Shown here: positions 47,622-56,806 of the stretch, piece by piece
Numbering within the stretch: the stretch's first letter is position 1
Layout: every line of letters begins with the position of its first letter
Origin: Bacteroidales bacterium UBA6851
GTDB lineage: Bacteria > Bacteroidota > Bacteroidia > Bacteroidales > UBA932
Length of the DNA: 64,000 bases
Assembly (NCBI GenBank): GCA_002451795.1
Contig: DKDJ01000002.1
Span: 62,001-126,000 of the forward strand
Direction of reading: 5' to 3'
Translations under genes and position numbers: made by a program
The notes under the pieces: model-generated
The model's database searches: none
What the model saw: the letters and a program-made list of their open reading frames with translations, nothing else
What the model was told of the DNA's origin: nothing

Positions 47622-49412
47622 ATGACTTCACTTGAGATATTGAAACAGTATTGGGGCTATGATTCGTTCAGACCGATGCAGGATGAGATAATCGGTGCTG
47701 CTGTGGACGGCCACGATGTCCTTGCCATACTTCCTACGGGAGGTGGCAAGTCAATATGCTTTCAGGTCCCGGCTCTGATGAGGGAAGGCATCGCTCTGGT
47801 AGTCACCCCTTTGGTGGCTCTCATGAAAGATCAGGTGCAGAATCTTGCCAAGCGCGGCATAAAAGCCCTTGCCGTTTACGCAGGGATGAGCAGACGGGAG
47901 ATAGACCTTGCTTTGAACAATGCTGCTTATGGTGACTTCAAGTTCCTGTATATTTCGCCAGAGCGTCTTTCTACCCAGTTGTTCCGTTCGTATCTCGAAG
48001 TCATGAACATCAGTTATATAGTAGTGGATGAAGCGCACTGTATTTCTCAGTGGGGGTATGATTTTAGGCCTGATTACCTTCATATTGCGGATGTGAGAAA
48101 AGTGGTGAAGGCTCCTATTATCGCGCTTACTGCAACTGCTACTCCGCAGGTGGCGCGGGATATAGTGGAGAAGCTCCTTCCGGAAGGGACAGAAAGCCAG
48201 CGAAGTCGTGCCAGAAATGATTTCCGCGTGTTGCGAAGCGGGTTTGAACGTCCCAATCTGACATACGTGGTGAGGAAGTGCGAGGACAAATTAGGAAAAC
48301 TTCTTGACGTCTGTCGTTCTGTGCCGGGTTCAGGAATAGTGTATATGCGAAGCAGGAACAAGTGCGAGGAAGTCTCATCCTTTCTTTTGGCGCAAGGTAT
48401 CAGCGCATCGTTCTACCATGCCGGTCTCAGTGCCGCAGTTAGGGCCGAGCGTCAGGAGTCGTGGAAGAGGGGGGAGGTAAGGGTGATGGTGTGCACCAAT
48501 GCTTTCGGAATGGGCATTGACAAGCCTGATGTACGTTTCGTGGTGCACCTTAGCCTTGCGGACAGCCCTGAGTCGTATTTCCAGGAAGCTGGACGTGCCG
48601 GGCGTGACGGGAAGCCTTCCTGGGCGGTTCTTGTATGGAACTCTTCGGACCTCAAGCGCATTGAGATGCTTAAGCGGCTCTCGTTCCCAGCACCCGAATA
48701 TATAGAGGATATATACCAGAAAGTCCATATCTTCTCGCAGATTCCTTATGATCAGGGGGCGGGCGCACAAGTGAAGTTTGACATGGCCCTGTTCTGCAGT
48801 CATTTCTCTCTCAAGCAGTCTGAGGTTTTTTATGCACTGAAGTACCTTGAGATGTCTGACCATCTAAGCTATAGCGAGGACGTGGATATTGCTACGAGGG
48901 TGAAGATACTGATAGACCGTAAGTCTATGTATGATTTTGATTTTCAGGATGAAACTCAGGAGCGTCTTCTTGAGGTACTGATGAGGAAGTATCCTGGAAT
49001 CTGCTCTTTTACAGTACCGGTGGACGAAGAGGGGCTTTCGCGGCAGTGCGGAATTTCTGTTCCGTCGCTCCGGCAGAGCCTTTATGGGCTTTCTGTACTT
49101 CATTTGATAAAGTATGTGCCTTGCTCTCATGATAGCGTGATATTCCTTCATCATGCTAGACTTATGCCAGGTAATCTCGACCTCCAGCTCTCCAAATATG
49201 TTTTCTTGCGGGACAACTATATTCATCGGAGTGATGCCATGGTCGAATATGCATCGGAGACGAACGAGTGCCGCTCGCGGTTTCTTCTGCGCTACTTCGG
49301 TCAAGAAGAGAGTTCGGACTGTGGAAAGTGCGATGTATGCAGAAGCATAAAGGCCAAGTCTTCTGCCCCGGAGGAGCGAGCCCGGTATGACAAATTTGTG
49401 GATAAGTCGTGA
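47622..49412 (+). CDS. recQ: RecQ-family ATP-dependent DNA helicase
   Basis: Unwinds DNA 3' to 5' during recombination and repair. The start is placed at 47622 (MTSLEILKQYWGYDSFRPMQ, 596 residues), as the longer frame passes through the dnaK terminator. Motif 0 (FRPMQDEII), Walker A (LPTGGGKSICFQVP), DEAH box (VVDEAHCISQWG) and motif VI (QEAGRAGRDG) are intact. The zinc-type Cys set (NECRSRFLLRYFG, SDCGKCDVC) lies at the very C-terminus, after a winged-helix-like region, not right behind the helicase core as in E. coli RecQ. No HRDC domain is seen. This is the short RecQ form I associate with Bacteroidota. Confidence 0.85.
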   Translation: MTSLEILKQYWGYDSFRPMQDEIIGAAVDGHDVLAILPTGGGKSICFQVPALMREGIALVVTPLVALMKDQVQNLAKRGIKALAVYAGMSRREIDLALNNAAYGDFKFLYISPERLSTQLFRSYLEVMNISYIVVDEAHCISQWGYDFRPDYLHIADVRKVVKAPIIALTATATPQVARDIVEKLLPEGTESQRSRARNDFRVLRSGFERPNLTYVVRKCEDKLGKLLDVCRSVPGSGIVYMRSRNKCEEVSSFLLAQGISASFYHAGLSAAVRAERQESWKRGEVRVMVCTNAFGMGIDKPDVRFVVHLSLADSPESYFQEAGRAGRDGKPSWAVLVWNSSDLKRIEMLKRLSFPAPEYIEDIYQKVHIFSQIPYDQGAGAQVKFDMALFCSHFSLKQSEVFYALKYLEMSDHLSYSEDVDIATRVKILIDRKSMYDFDFQDETQERLLEVLMRKYPGICSFTVPVDEEGLSRQCGISVPSLRQSLYGLSVLHLIKYVPCSHDSVIFLHHARLMPGNLDLQLSKYVFLRDNYIHRSDAMVEYASETNECRSRFLLRYFGQEESSDCGKCDVCRSIKAKSSAPEERARYDKFVDKS

Positions 49413-49422
49413 GTTTTTTCCT

Positions 49423-49430
49423 TATATTTG
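49423..49430 (+). promoter_or_regulatory. Promoter -7 element for the MBL hydrolase
   Basis: TATATTTG ends seven bases before the ATG at 49438, again predicting a leaderless or very short-leader transcript. A TTTG lies 24 bases upstream (49395-49398), slightly further than usual. Confidence 0.5.
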
Positions 49431-49437
49431 CGGCTTG

Positions 49438-50295
49438 ATGAAAGCGAAACTTACTTTTTTGGGTACGGGTACGTCTCAGGGAGTGCCCATGATAGGATGT
49501 GACTGTCCGGTGTGCAAATCTGCTGATCCGAGAGATAAGCGTTTGCGCTCTTCTGCGCTGGTCGAGTATTGCGGGCTGACGATTCTTGTAGATGCAGGGC
49601 CAGACTTTAGATACCAGATGCTCCGCAGCAATGTAAGACACCTTGATGCGATATTGCTGACGCACAATCATAAGGATCACACAGGGGGACTTGATGATAT
49701 AAGGGCGTTTAATCTCATTGAGCATCATCCTGTCAATATATATTGCCAGCAGTATGTGGTGGAGTCTCTCAAGAGAGAGTATTCATACGCGTTCGCCCAG
49801 ACCAAGTATCCAGGCTCTCCGGAGTGGAGGGTGCACGTTATAGACTCTCTTGCCCCATTCAAGGTCCATTCCAATGCGGGGGAGGAGGTTCTTGTGTGGG
49901 AAAAGGGCTTTGGATATAGGCATTACGCGCCGCAGTCGGCACAAGATGCTGTAGCAGAGATAGTCCCTATTCAGGGATGGCACTTGAGTACCAATGAGCT
50001 GAGTGTGCTTGGGTACAGGTTCGGTAATATCGCTTATTTGACTGACATAAAGCACATTGATGAGAGTGAGTATGAGAAGCTCAAAGGAGTGGAGTATGTT
50101 ACTCTTGGGTGCGTCAAGATAGACGAGCACCGCTCTCATCCTTCGCTGCAGCAGTGTCTTGACTTCTTTGAAAGGGTAGGGGCCAAGGAATCTTACATCA
50201 CGCACATGTCACATCTTCTGCCTAAATACGAAGATTTCGCCAAGATGCTCCCGGAACATGTGCATCCTGCATACGATGGACTTGTTATAGGGTAA
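49438..50295 (+). CDS. MBL-fold metallohydrolase, PhnP-like
   Basis: The start is placed at 49438 (MKAKLTFLGTGTSQGVPMIG, 285 residues). The metal motif is THNHKDHTGG (HxHxDH). The N-terminal GTGTSQGVP and the two-Cys segment GCDCPVC resemble PhnP-like phosphodiesterases, which cleave cyclic phosphates. In this subgroup the precise substrate is unknown. It is transcribed toward mtaB, and the two genes overlap by 11 bases at their 3' ends. Confidence 0.8.
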   Translation: MKAKLTFLGTGTSQGVPMIGCDCPVCKSADPRDKRLRSSALVEYCGLTILVDAGPDFRYQMLRSNVRHLDAILLTHNHKDHTGGLDDIRAFNLIEHHPVNIYCQQYVVESLKREYSYAFAQTKYPGSPEWRVHVIDSLAPFKVHSNAGEEVLVWEKGFGYRHYAPQSAQDAVAEIVPIQGWHLSTNELSVLGYRFGNIAYLTDIKHIDESEYEKLKGVEYVTLGCVKIDEHRSHPSLQQCLDFFERVGAKESYITHMSHLLPKYEDFAKMLPEHVHPAYDGLVIG

Positions 50296-51520
50296 TATCT
50301 ACTATGGTATTGACAAGAGCCTTGTCATAAGGCCTTTCCACACGTACGTAATTGCCTGTATAGCCTTCCATCATTCCGTTTTTGCAGGCGGATTCAAACA
50401 GTACTTTTTCGCTGATGCCCCGATTGGATTCAATGAATTCATCGTGTAGTTGGGCGCAAAGTTGTTCGAGTATGGCCACGCGATGTTTCTTCTCCTCCTC
50501 ACTGACCTGTTCTGGCATGGAAGCCGCAGGCGTCCCTGGTCTTCTGGAGTAGGGGAATACGTGTATGAATGCCGGTCTTACAGATTCTATGAAACTCTTC
50601 GTCTGAAGGAAGAGCTCCTCGCTTTCGCCTGGAAGCCCTACCATTACATCTATGCCGAAGAATACCTTTGGCCTCCCTGGAGTCTCCATCTGGGAGCGAA
50701 TATAGTCAATCTTACCCTTGAAGAAAGCCGTGTCGTAGTGCCTTCCCATGGCTTCGAGCTGGCTGTCAACACCTGTTTGGAGGGGTATATGGAAATGAGG
50801 CTGGAACTTTGTTCCAGAGGCAATCCAATCCACTATTTCTTCAGTTATCAGGTTGGGTTCAATACTTGAGATTCTATATCTTTCTATGCCGTTTACCTCA
50901 TTTAAAGCCTTGAGCAGATCCAGAAACGTCTCTCCTGTGGTTCTTCCGAAATCGCCTGTATTGACGCCCGTCAGCACAATCTCCTTTACTCCTTCAGAGG
51001 CTATCTTCTCAGCGCACTCTACACATTCGCTTATGGGAATATTGCGGCTCCTTCCCCTTGCGTAAGGGACAGTGCAGTACTTGCAGAAATTGTTGCACCC
51101 GTCTTGGACCTTGAGGAAAGAGCGGGTGCGCTCGCCTGTGCTGTATGCTCCGAATACTCGAGGAACGTCTGTCCCTGGTACTGCACCTCCGTGGAGAGTC
51201 TCGGATACGACGAAAGCCTTTTCCTCTGCACCGAATACGCGTGTGACCCCATCAATTTGTTCTATCTCTTCTCTTCTGAGCTGAGCGCTGCACCCGGTCA
51301 CCACAATTCTTGCCGCTGGATTGACCCGGTGGACCTTGCGTATAAGGTTGCGAGATTTGCTGTCGGAAGTGGCAGTGACAGAACAGGTATTTATAAGATA
51401 AATGTCTGCTTTATCCTGCCATGGCACTACCTCAAGTCCGGCTTCCTTGAATCCTCTTTCGTATGTAGATGTTTCGGCATAGTTGAGCTTGCAGCCGAGA
51501 GTTAGAAATGCTATTTTCAT
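50285..51520 (-). CDS. mtaB: tRNA t6A37 methylthiotransferase MtaB
   Basis: Radical SAM enzyme that adds a methylthio group to t6A at position 37 of certain tRNAs. The protein has 411 residues. The N-terminal UPF0004 cluster Cys are in TLGCKLNYAE, NTCSVT and TGCSAQ. The radical SAM motif is CNNFCKYC, and a TRAM-like domain closes the protein. The length and the GCKLN motif favour MtaB over MiaB or RimO. The t6A substrate is made with TsaD, whose gene lies about 5 kb away on the other side of tamB. It follows the methyltransferase gene directly. Confidence 0.9.
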   Translation of the reverse strand: MKIAFLTLGCKLNYAETSTYERGFKEAGLEVVPWQDKADIYLINTCSVTATSDSKSRNLIRKVHRVNPAARIVVTGCSAQLRREEIEQIDGVTRVFGAEEKAFVVSETLHGGAVPGTDVPRVFGAYSTGERTRSFLKVQDGCNNFCKYCTVPYARGRSRNIPISECVECAEKIASEGVKEIVLTGVNTGDFGRTTGETFLDLLKALNEVNGIERYRISSIEPNLITEEIVDWIASGTKFQPHFHIPLQTGVDSQLEAMGRHYDTAFFKGKIDYIRSQMETPGRPKVFFGIDVMVGLPGESEELFLQTKSFIESVRPAFIHVFPYSRRPGTPAASMPEQVSEEEKKHRVAILEQLCAQLHDEFIESNRGISEKVLFESACKNGMMEGYTGNYVRVERPYDKALVNTIVDITL

Positions 51521-52234
51521 TTATTGAGCAAGTAATATGAATACACATGGGCGTTTGCCTATTGAGATAGGTGATTTGCGCCATTCAGACACTTTCCTGG
51601 TCTTGATGAACTGGGTCTCAAGGCTTATATCGGCGGCGATACAGAGCTGGGTATCGGGGGATAGAGTCTCTATCATATCAGAGAACAGTGTATCATTGCG
51701 GTATGGAGTCTCGATGATGATTTCACTCCTCGAGGCAGAGCGCGACTGCTTCTCCAGAGTTTTGAGCGTCTGTTTTCGCTGCTCTGGCTTGGCTGGTATA
51801 TATCCGCAGAACTCGAAGCACTGTCCGTTAAGTCCGGAGCCCATCAGAGCCATCATCAATGAAGAAGGTCCTACAAGAGGCACAACCTCAATATCATTCT
51901 CATGACACAACTTCACCAGACGTGCCCCTGGATCGGCGACTGCGGGCAGACCTGCCTCTGACATAAGTCCCACATCTCCACTGGTAAATAACCCTAAAAG
52001 TGCCACAACTTCCTCCTGACTGGTATGCTCGTTCAGCTCATGGAAATCGAGCTCGTCAATATGGCCTTTCTGTCCGTATTTCGAGAGGAACCGACGTGCC
52101 GTCCGCACTTCTTCCACCACAAAACATTTGAGCGAGCATGCAATCTTCAGCACATGAGCCGGAATGACCTCCTCCACAAGGTTATCTCCCAGCGGCGCCG
52201 GTATCAGGTAAAGTTTCCCCGTATATTTCGTCAT
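51521..52234 (-). CDS. RsmI-like SAM-dependent methyltransferase
   Basis: The protein has 237 residues of the tetrapyrrole-methylase fold. GKLYLIPAPLGDN, LMSEAGLPAVADPGARLV, VPLVGPSSLMMALMGSG and IIIETPYRND are RsmI-type motifs. RsmI methylates the 2'-OH of C1402 in 16S rRNA. This is a shorter, Bacteroidota-type version with a changed N-terminus (IPAPLG for IPTPIG), so rRNA methylation is likely but not proved. The start at 52234 gives a 53-base overlap with the end of tamB; no later start preserves the first strand. mtaB begins at the next base after the stop. Confidence 0.8.
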   Translation of the reverse strand: MTKYTGKLYLIPAPLGDNLVEEVIPAHVLKIACSLKCFVVEEVRTARRFLSKYGQKGHIDELDFHELNEHTSQEEVVALLGLFTSGDVGLMSEAGLPAVADPGARLVKLCHENDIEVVPLVGPSSLMMALMGSGLNGQCFEFCGYIPAKPEQRKQTLKTLEKQSRSASRSEIIIETPYRNDTLFSDMIETLSPDTQLCIAADISLETQFIKTRKVSEWRKSPISIGKRPCVFILLAQ

Positions 52235-55200
52235 TTTCGATCTTTATTATTGTCTGTTCCTTCTGAACAGGAACTTCATTCTTGTCATTTTTGCGGAATA
52301 GATTGCGGAATATCTCCTTGAACCTGCTGAATTCCTTTTGGTAGCTTACACCGACACCATTGCGTTGTGAGAGGTCGAGGTAACTTGAATATTCGTCTGC
52401 GGAATGTGAGAACAGGTTGAACCTGAATCGGCCCTCCAGATCAAGTTTAATCTGGATGTCAAGATCTCCTATCATATCGCTATTGCCAGCAGTGTTGTTG
52501 TACTTCCTGTTGGCTACGCTTCCGCCCACAATTACCCTATCGTTGAAGAGCTGTGTGGAGATGGCTACGTCAAATACGTTATTTCCGTCAGCGAGACCCT
52601 GGTATCCTATGCCCACGTCAAGTGGGATGTCAAGTTTCTGGAGGATGGAGTTGAGTTGACTTGCCATTAGCCCGGTTACATTGGACAAAAGCACATCACT
52701 TCCGTTGAACACACCTGAGCTCTCATCTGGAATGAATGAACCCATCAGAAGTAGAGCAATGAACTGTTTCTGCAACTTGTCCTCCGTGGCGAGCGCCGAC
52801 TCTACCTGAGATCTTGTGGTAGGGTTGAGATCAGGCACATTTATGCTGAATTTGATGCTCGGATTCCTAAGCCTGTCGCTGATGGTGAGTCCGCATTCCA
52901 CGGCGCGCTTGATACCGTCGTTTTGTGTGTCCGGCATAAGAGGAGCAATGGATGCCTTAAGATTGTAGTTGGCCGTGATGTCTAATTCCGTGTCCGCAAG
53001 AGGGCCGCCAAACTTCACAGAACTTCCGTTCTGGATGCTGAATTCTTTGGAGATAATACTAGGAATGGAGAACTGGTAGCTTCCTTCGTTAATGATGAAG
53101 TCTCCGTTGAGGTTGAATATTGCCTTTGACGGGCGAAGGGCAATAGAGATGTTTCCGGCACCGCTAAATGATGCGACATTTCCGCTGCTTTTATCTATCT
53201 CTATAAAGGCCTTCACGCTAGGATTGATTCCCACATCCGCTCTAATGCTGATATCCCCTCTTGCCGTGTGTCCCGGCTTGATGGCCTGAATCATCTCTTC
53301 ATAAGGGTCAAGCTCTTTAGGCTTGTCTGTGAAAGTGAGAAGGTCACTGGTGGAAGTGCCTGCTAAGCCTTCAGTTGGGATGTGAACCTGACCGCTACCT
53401 ACAGTATATATGTTGCCATCAATTCCTATGGAGTTGAGTGGACCGCTTATACTGGCATCACCTCCAACTCTGAGGAGTCCGTAGACAGGACGTCCCTTCT
53501 CCTCAGGCGCATCCACAACCTTGATGGCCGAGATGTTCAGTTTTGAGTCTATTCTGAAATCCTTGAGATGGTCGAATGTGAGAGCACCGTCGAATGTGGC
53601 GCTTCCGTTTTCATTATCACTGATGGACAGGCTGTTGAAGTGGAGTCCGGAACTGTCAAGCTTCAATGGTCCATTGACGGTGTAGCTGACCCCGGTTATA
53701 CCTACTTTCACCGTGAGGTCTTCTATGCGGAGGTTGTTGCTTGTGGTGGAAAGTCTGCTAGGAGGCCCTTGTATTCTTAGCTTTCCGCTCAAACTTCCGT
53801 CCATGCTGTCAAATATGTCTTCGAGGAAAACTTTCGCAGAACCAAGAGGAAACTTGTTCAGCTCGGCTGAAATGTCCATACGTCCGTCTTCAGGATAATA
53901 CAGACCGCTGCCGTAGAATGCATCGCGCCCACCGATTTCGTTTCTTAAGAATAGCTCAATGTCTTCGCCCTGATTCTCAAGGATGGCAGCAAACTGGAAA
54001 TTTCCAGCGTCAGCTCCTCCTACTTTGAGAGAGTCTACTCTAATGTCGGCGAGCATGCCAAGAGCTTTTCCGAAATCTGAATTTAGGAATGCTCTTCCGT
54101 CAAGCATGCCCTTGAGCCCATATTTCTTTGGCAGGAATTCGTCCACTTGTGACAAGTCAAGCTTGGAAATATTGAGGAAAAGAGTGTCGCTTCTGTCTTT
54201 GGAGATACCACCGTCTATGACGATAGACTGGGCGCCGCTAGTGATATTGAAATTGTCTACATAGATGTCGCTGCCTCGTATGGCGATGTCAGACTCTCCG
54301 AGATTCCAGACTGTCTGTCCGGCCGAGAGATATGAATTCATCGGATGAGCCTTGATTACAAGAGTGTTGGTTGAATCTCTATATATAAGTCCGTCCGCAA
54401 GGAAGTCGCCGCCTTCTGAGATACCCGGAACTTTCGCGAAGTTCATGGATATGCTGAAAGCGTTGTCATCTGCCATGGCGTTGAGTCGAGGTTCGCGCAT
54501 TTCAATCTTGCCTGAACGGATGTTGTCTCCTTTCAAGTGCATGTATAGACCATCTTCTTCGTTGTCAAAGTCTAACACAGCATTCTTGATGTATGTGGCA
54601 TTGTATGCCAATCTTGGGGATGTGACGGAACCATATAGTAGTCCATCCTTGTTTATATCTATTTTAACATGGCTGCTATCTGCTACATAGAGGCCAGGCG
54701 CGAAGAATGATAACAATTTTCTGCTATCTAGCAATTGCAGGTCAAGACCATAGTGCCCACAAGTGCCGTGATTTGGCCCTCCATCGGAATATAATGCTCC
54801 AAGTTCTTTGCGCAAGGTGATGTTCATTACATCCTCAACCATGTCGGAAAAACCGTTGGTTGCGCATAACTTGAGGTTTGCAAACCCTGATTCCAGATTA
54901 ATATGCTGCTCATCACCATATCTGTATGCCCTAACATTGAGCCCACCTATTTCATTCTTTGCTATGCTGTTTTCCAGTATGATGTCTGAAGTGGAGGCCT
55001 CACCGTATATAAATCCGTCTCTGCTGGTGAAATCGCCGTCGAAGTTAAGAGCCATCCTTGAAACGCCACGCTTATCAATATTGAGCGCGTGCAGATCCAC
55101 ATTTGATATGGCTCCGCTCGTGGAATAAGTCTGCACCCCTGTCTCATTTGACAAATCTGCCGATGCTTTCAGTCCGAAAAGCAGATTCGGGTCGATGCTT

Positions 55201-56744
55201 CTGGCTGATATCCTTGCTTTTCCGCTGGTAATGTCTGCCTTGGCGCTAATGCCCGAATAATTGTATCCGAATGCCTCAAGACTGCTTATGGACAAACTAT
55301 CCACATGGATATCTGGAATGCCTTTTTTAAGTATTGTCCCGAAATCTGTGTGGAAACTTGCCCTTCCGAGATGTGCGTTGGACGTAAGACGGTGCAAGTC
55401 AACGGATGAGGCTGTAATACTTCCTCCTATCTCAATGTCCCTGCGTCGGTCCAGAAGATTGCGAAGGTCAGCGGACAGGGATAGATTCCCGATTTTGGAA
55501 GTGACAGTGCCATGGGCTTTAAGCCGGTTGACCGGGCCGGAGAGTGATGCTCTAAGGTTGAATGCGCAGCCTTTGGCCATTTCCCTTACATTTTTAGGAA
55601 GTGAAGCCCTGAATCCGTCAAGGAATCTGCCCAATCCGGCGACGGTGAACGTCATGTTTCTGACGTTTATATCCATGAGCATGGAGCTAACTTCAGGAAG
55701 GCCCGTAATCTGGCAGGCATCTATCTGTCCTGCGAGTCTGCTGTAACTGTCTGTGAATTCAAATGCACTCACGCTAAAGTCGTTGGTATACCCCTCGAAA
55801 TGACCCTGCTTTACTTCAAAGACGGACTTGTTCTCTGGAAAGATGCCGGCGAAGTAGGATATGGTCTTCATGGCGATGCTGCCTGGCCTAAAGTCGGCGG
55901 ACATTCTTACTTCCTCGATGTAGTTGGAGAAGGCTTTGGCGTTTGCATAAGCCATGGAATATCGTTTGAGCCTGAAGTCTGACCATTTGTCCCTAAGATG
56001 AAGGTTGCTGATCTCGGTCTTGCCAAGTCCTACTGCAAAACTTCCGCTGAGTTCCTCTATTTCGTATCCGGATTTCTCTTTGGCCATAAACCAGTCAAGT
56101 CTGCCGAACATGCGACTGCCGCTAAACTTAAGTCTGCTTCCTGTGGCGCTGAATGTTATATCCATGTCATCGTAGTTGATGGATGGCATTTCTATCTCCT
56201 TTCTGGAGGCTCTCTTGAAATTATTGAGCCTAAAGCGGAATCCATGAATGGCAGCCTTGCGTATGTCGAAAATGTCTGGACTGACTGTCTTTTCCTTGCC
56301 GCTTGGCTTGAGCTTAAATATTCTTGTGATATTGTTCGAGTATTCGCCCGGCTCTGTGGTGAAGTGGAAGTACCCGTCGTGAATGTCTACTTTTCCGAAG
56401 TGGAGTCCTTTCTTCTCGAAGAGTGTGCGCAAGGTAAATGTCGCACTTATGCTTTTTGCATAGAACACCGTGTCCACGCTCTGCCACCCGCGTTCAAACT
56501 CATCTTCAGAGTAGGGCTCTCTGTCGATTAGAAGAGCATCCTTGAGGATAAGCGCTCCCGAAGGGAGAATGCCGAGTTCGCTGTATGTCAGCCTGCCGGC
56601 AAACATCTCCTCAAACTTTGAAACTGCTTTCCTGCTCAGCTTTGTCTGAACTTTCGGAGTCTGTACGGCATACAAGAGAGCCATTGTCGCGACCACAAGA
56701 AGCCCGGCAAATCTCGCAAGTATGTATGACCACATCCTCTTCAT
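52182..56744 (-). CDS. TamB-like translocation and assembly module protein
   Basis: The protein has 1520 residues with an N-terminal signal anchor (ILARFAGLLVVATMALLYAV) and a very long run of short beta strands typical of AsmA/TamB proteins. These span the periplasm as a hydrophobic groove and help move phospholipids or assemble outer membrane proteins. The C-terminal TamB (DUF490) domain is recognised by PLADTELDITANYNLKASI, the segment QFIALLLMGSFIPDESSG and the end QRNGVGVSYQKEFSRF. It ends in a 40-residue hydrophilic tail. No TamA gene is adjacent. Its promoter is back to back with that of tsaD. Confidence 0.85.
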   Translation of the reverse strand: MKRMWSYILARFAGLLVVATMALLYAVQTPKVQTKLSRKAVSKFEEMFAGRLTYSELGILPSGALILKDALLIDREPYSEDEFERGWQSVDTVFYAKSISATFTLRTLFEKKGLHFGKVDIHDGYFHFTTEPGEYSNNITRIFKLKPSGKEKTVSPDIFDIRKAAIHGFRFRLNNFKRASRKEIEMPSINYDDMDITFSATGSRLKFSGSRMFGRLDWFMAKEKSGYEIEELSGSFAVGLGKTEISNLHLRDKWSDFRLKRYSMAYANAKAFSNYIEEVRMSADFRPGSIAMKTISYFAGIFPENKSVFEVKQGHFEGYTNDFSVSAFEFTDSYSRLAGQIDACQITGLPEVSSMLMDINVRNMTFTVAGLGRFLDGFRASLPKNVREMAKGCAFNLRASLSGPVNRLKAHGTVTSKIGNLSLSADLRNLLDRRRDIEIGGSITASSVDLHRLTSNAHLGRASFHTDFGTILKKGIPDIHVDSLSISSLEAFGYNYSGISAKADITSGKARISARSIDPNLLFGLKASADLSNETGVQTYSTSGAISNVDLHALNIDKRGVSRMALNFDGDFTSRDGFIYGEASTSDIILENSIAKNEIGGLNVRAYRYGDEQHINLESGFANLKLCATNGFSDMVEDVMNITLRKELGALYSDGGPNHGTCGHYGLDLQLLDSRKLLSFFAPGLYVADSSHVKIDINKDGLLYGSVTSPRLAYNATYIKNAVLDFDNEEDGLYMHLKGDNIRSGKIEMREPRLNAMADDNAFSISMNFAKVPGISEGGDFLADGLIYRDSTNTLVIKAHPMNSYLSAGQTVWNLGESDIAIRGSDIYVDNFNITSGAQSIVIDGGISKDRSDTLFLNISKLDLSQVDEFLPKKYGLKGMLDGRAFLNSDFGKALGMLADIRVDSLKVGGADAGNFQFAAILENQGEDIELFLRNEIGGRDAFYGSGLYYPEDGRMDISAELNKFPLGSAKVFLEDIFDSMDGSLSGKLRIQGPPSRLSTTSNNLRIEDLTVKVGITGVSYTVNGPLKLDSSGLHFNSLSISDNENGSATFDGALTFDHLKDFRIDSKLNISAIKVVDAPEEKGRPVYGLLRVGGDASISGPLNSIGIDGNIYTVGSGQVHIPTEGLAGTSTSDLLTFTDKPKELDPYEEMIQAIKPGHTARGDISIRADVGINPSVKAFIEIDKSSGNVASFSGAGNISIALRPSKAIFNLNGDFIINEGSYQFSIPSIISKEFSIQNGSSVKFGGPLADTELDITANYNLKASIAPLMPDTQNDGIKRAVECGLTISDRLRNPSIKFSINVPDLNPTTRSQVESALATEDKLQKQFIALLLMGSFIPDESSGVFNGSDVLLSNVTGLMASQLNSILQKLDIPLDVGIGYQGLADGNNVFDVAISTQLFNDRVIVGGSVANRKYNNTAGNSDMIGDLDIQIKLDLEGRFRFNLFSHSADEYSSYLDLSQRNGVGVSYQKEFSRFKEIFRNLFRKNDKNEVPVQKEQTIIKIENDEIYGETLPDTGAAGR

Positions 56745-56758
56745 AGATGACTATCTTA

Positions 56759-56786
56759 CAAATATATGAATTTATTCGTAAATTTG
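56759..56786. promoter_or_regulatory. Back-to-back promoters for tamB and tsaD
   Basis: TATATTTG on the minus strand (56766-56759) serves tamB, ending 14 bases before its ATG. TAAATTTG on the plus strand (56779-56786) serves tsaD. The two -7 elements are 12 bases apart and face away from each other, so polymerases probably cannot occupy both at once. Confidence 0.6.
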
Positions 56787-56806
56787 CGGGCTTTAATGAA
56801 ATGGAT

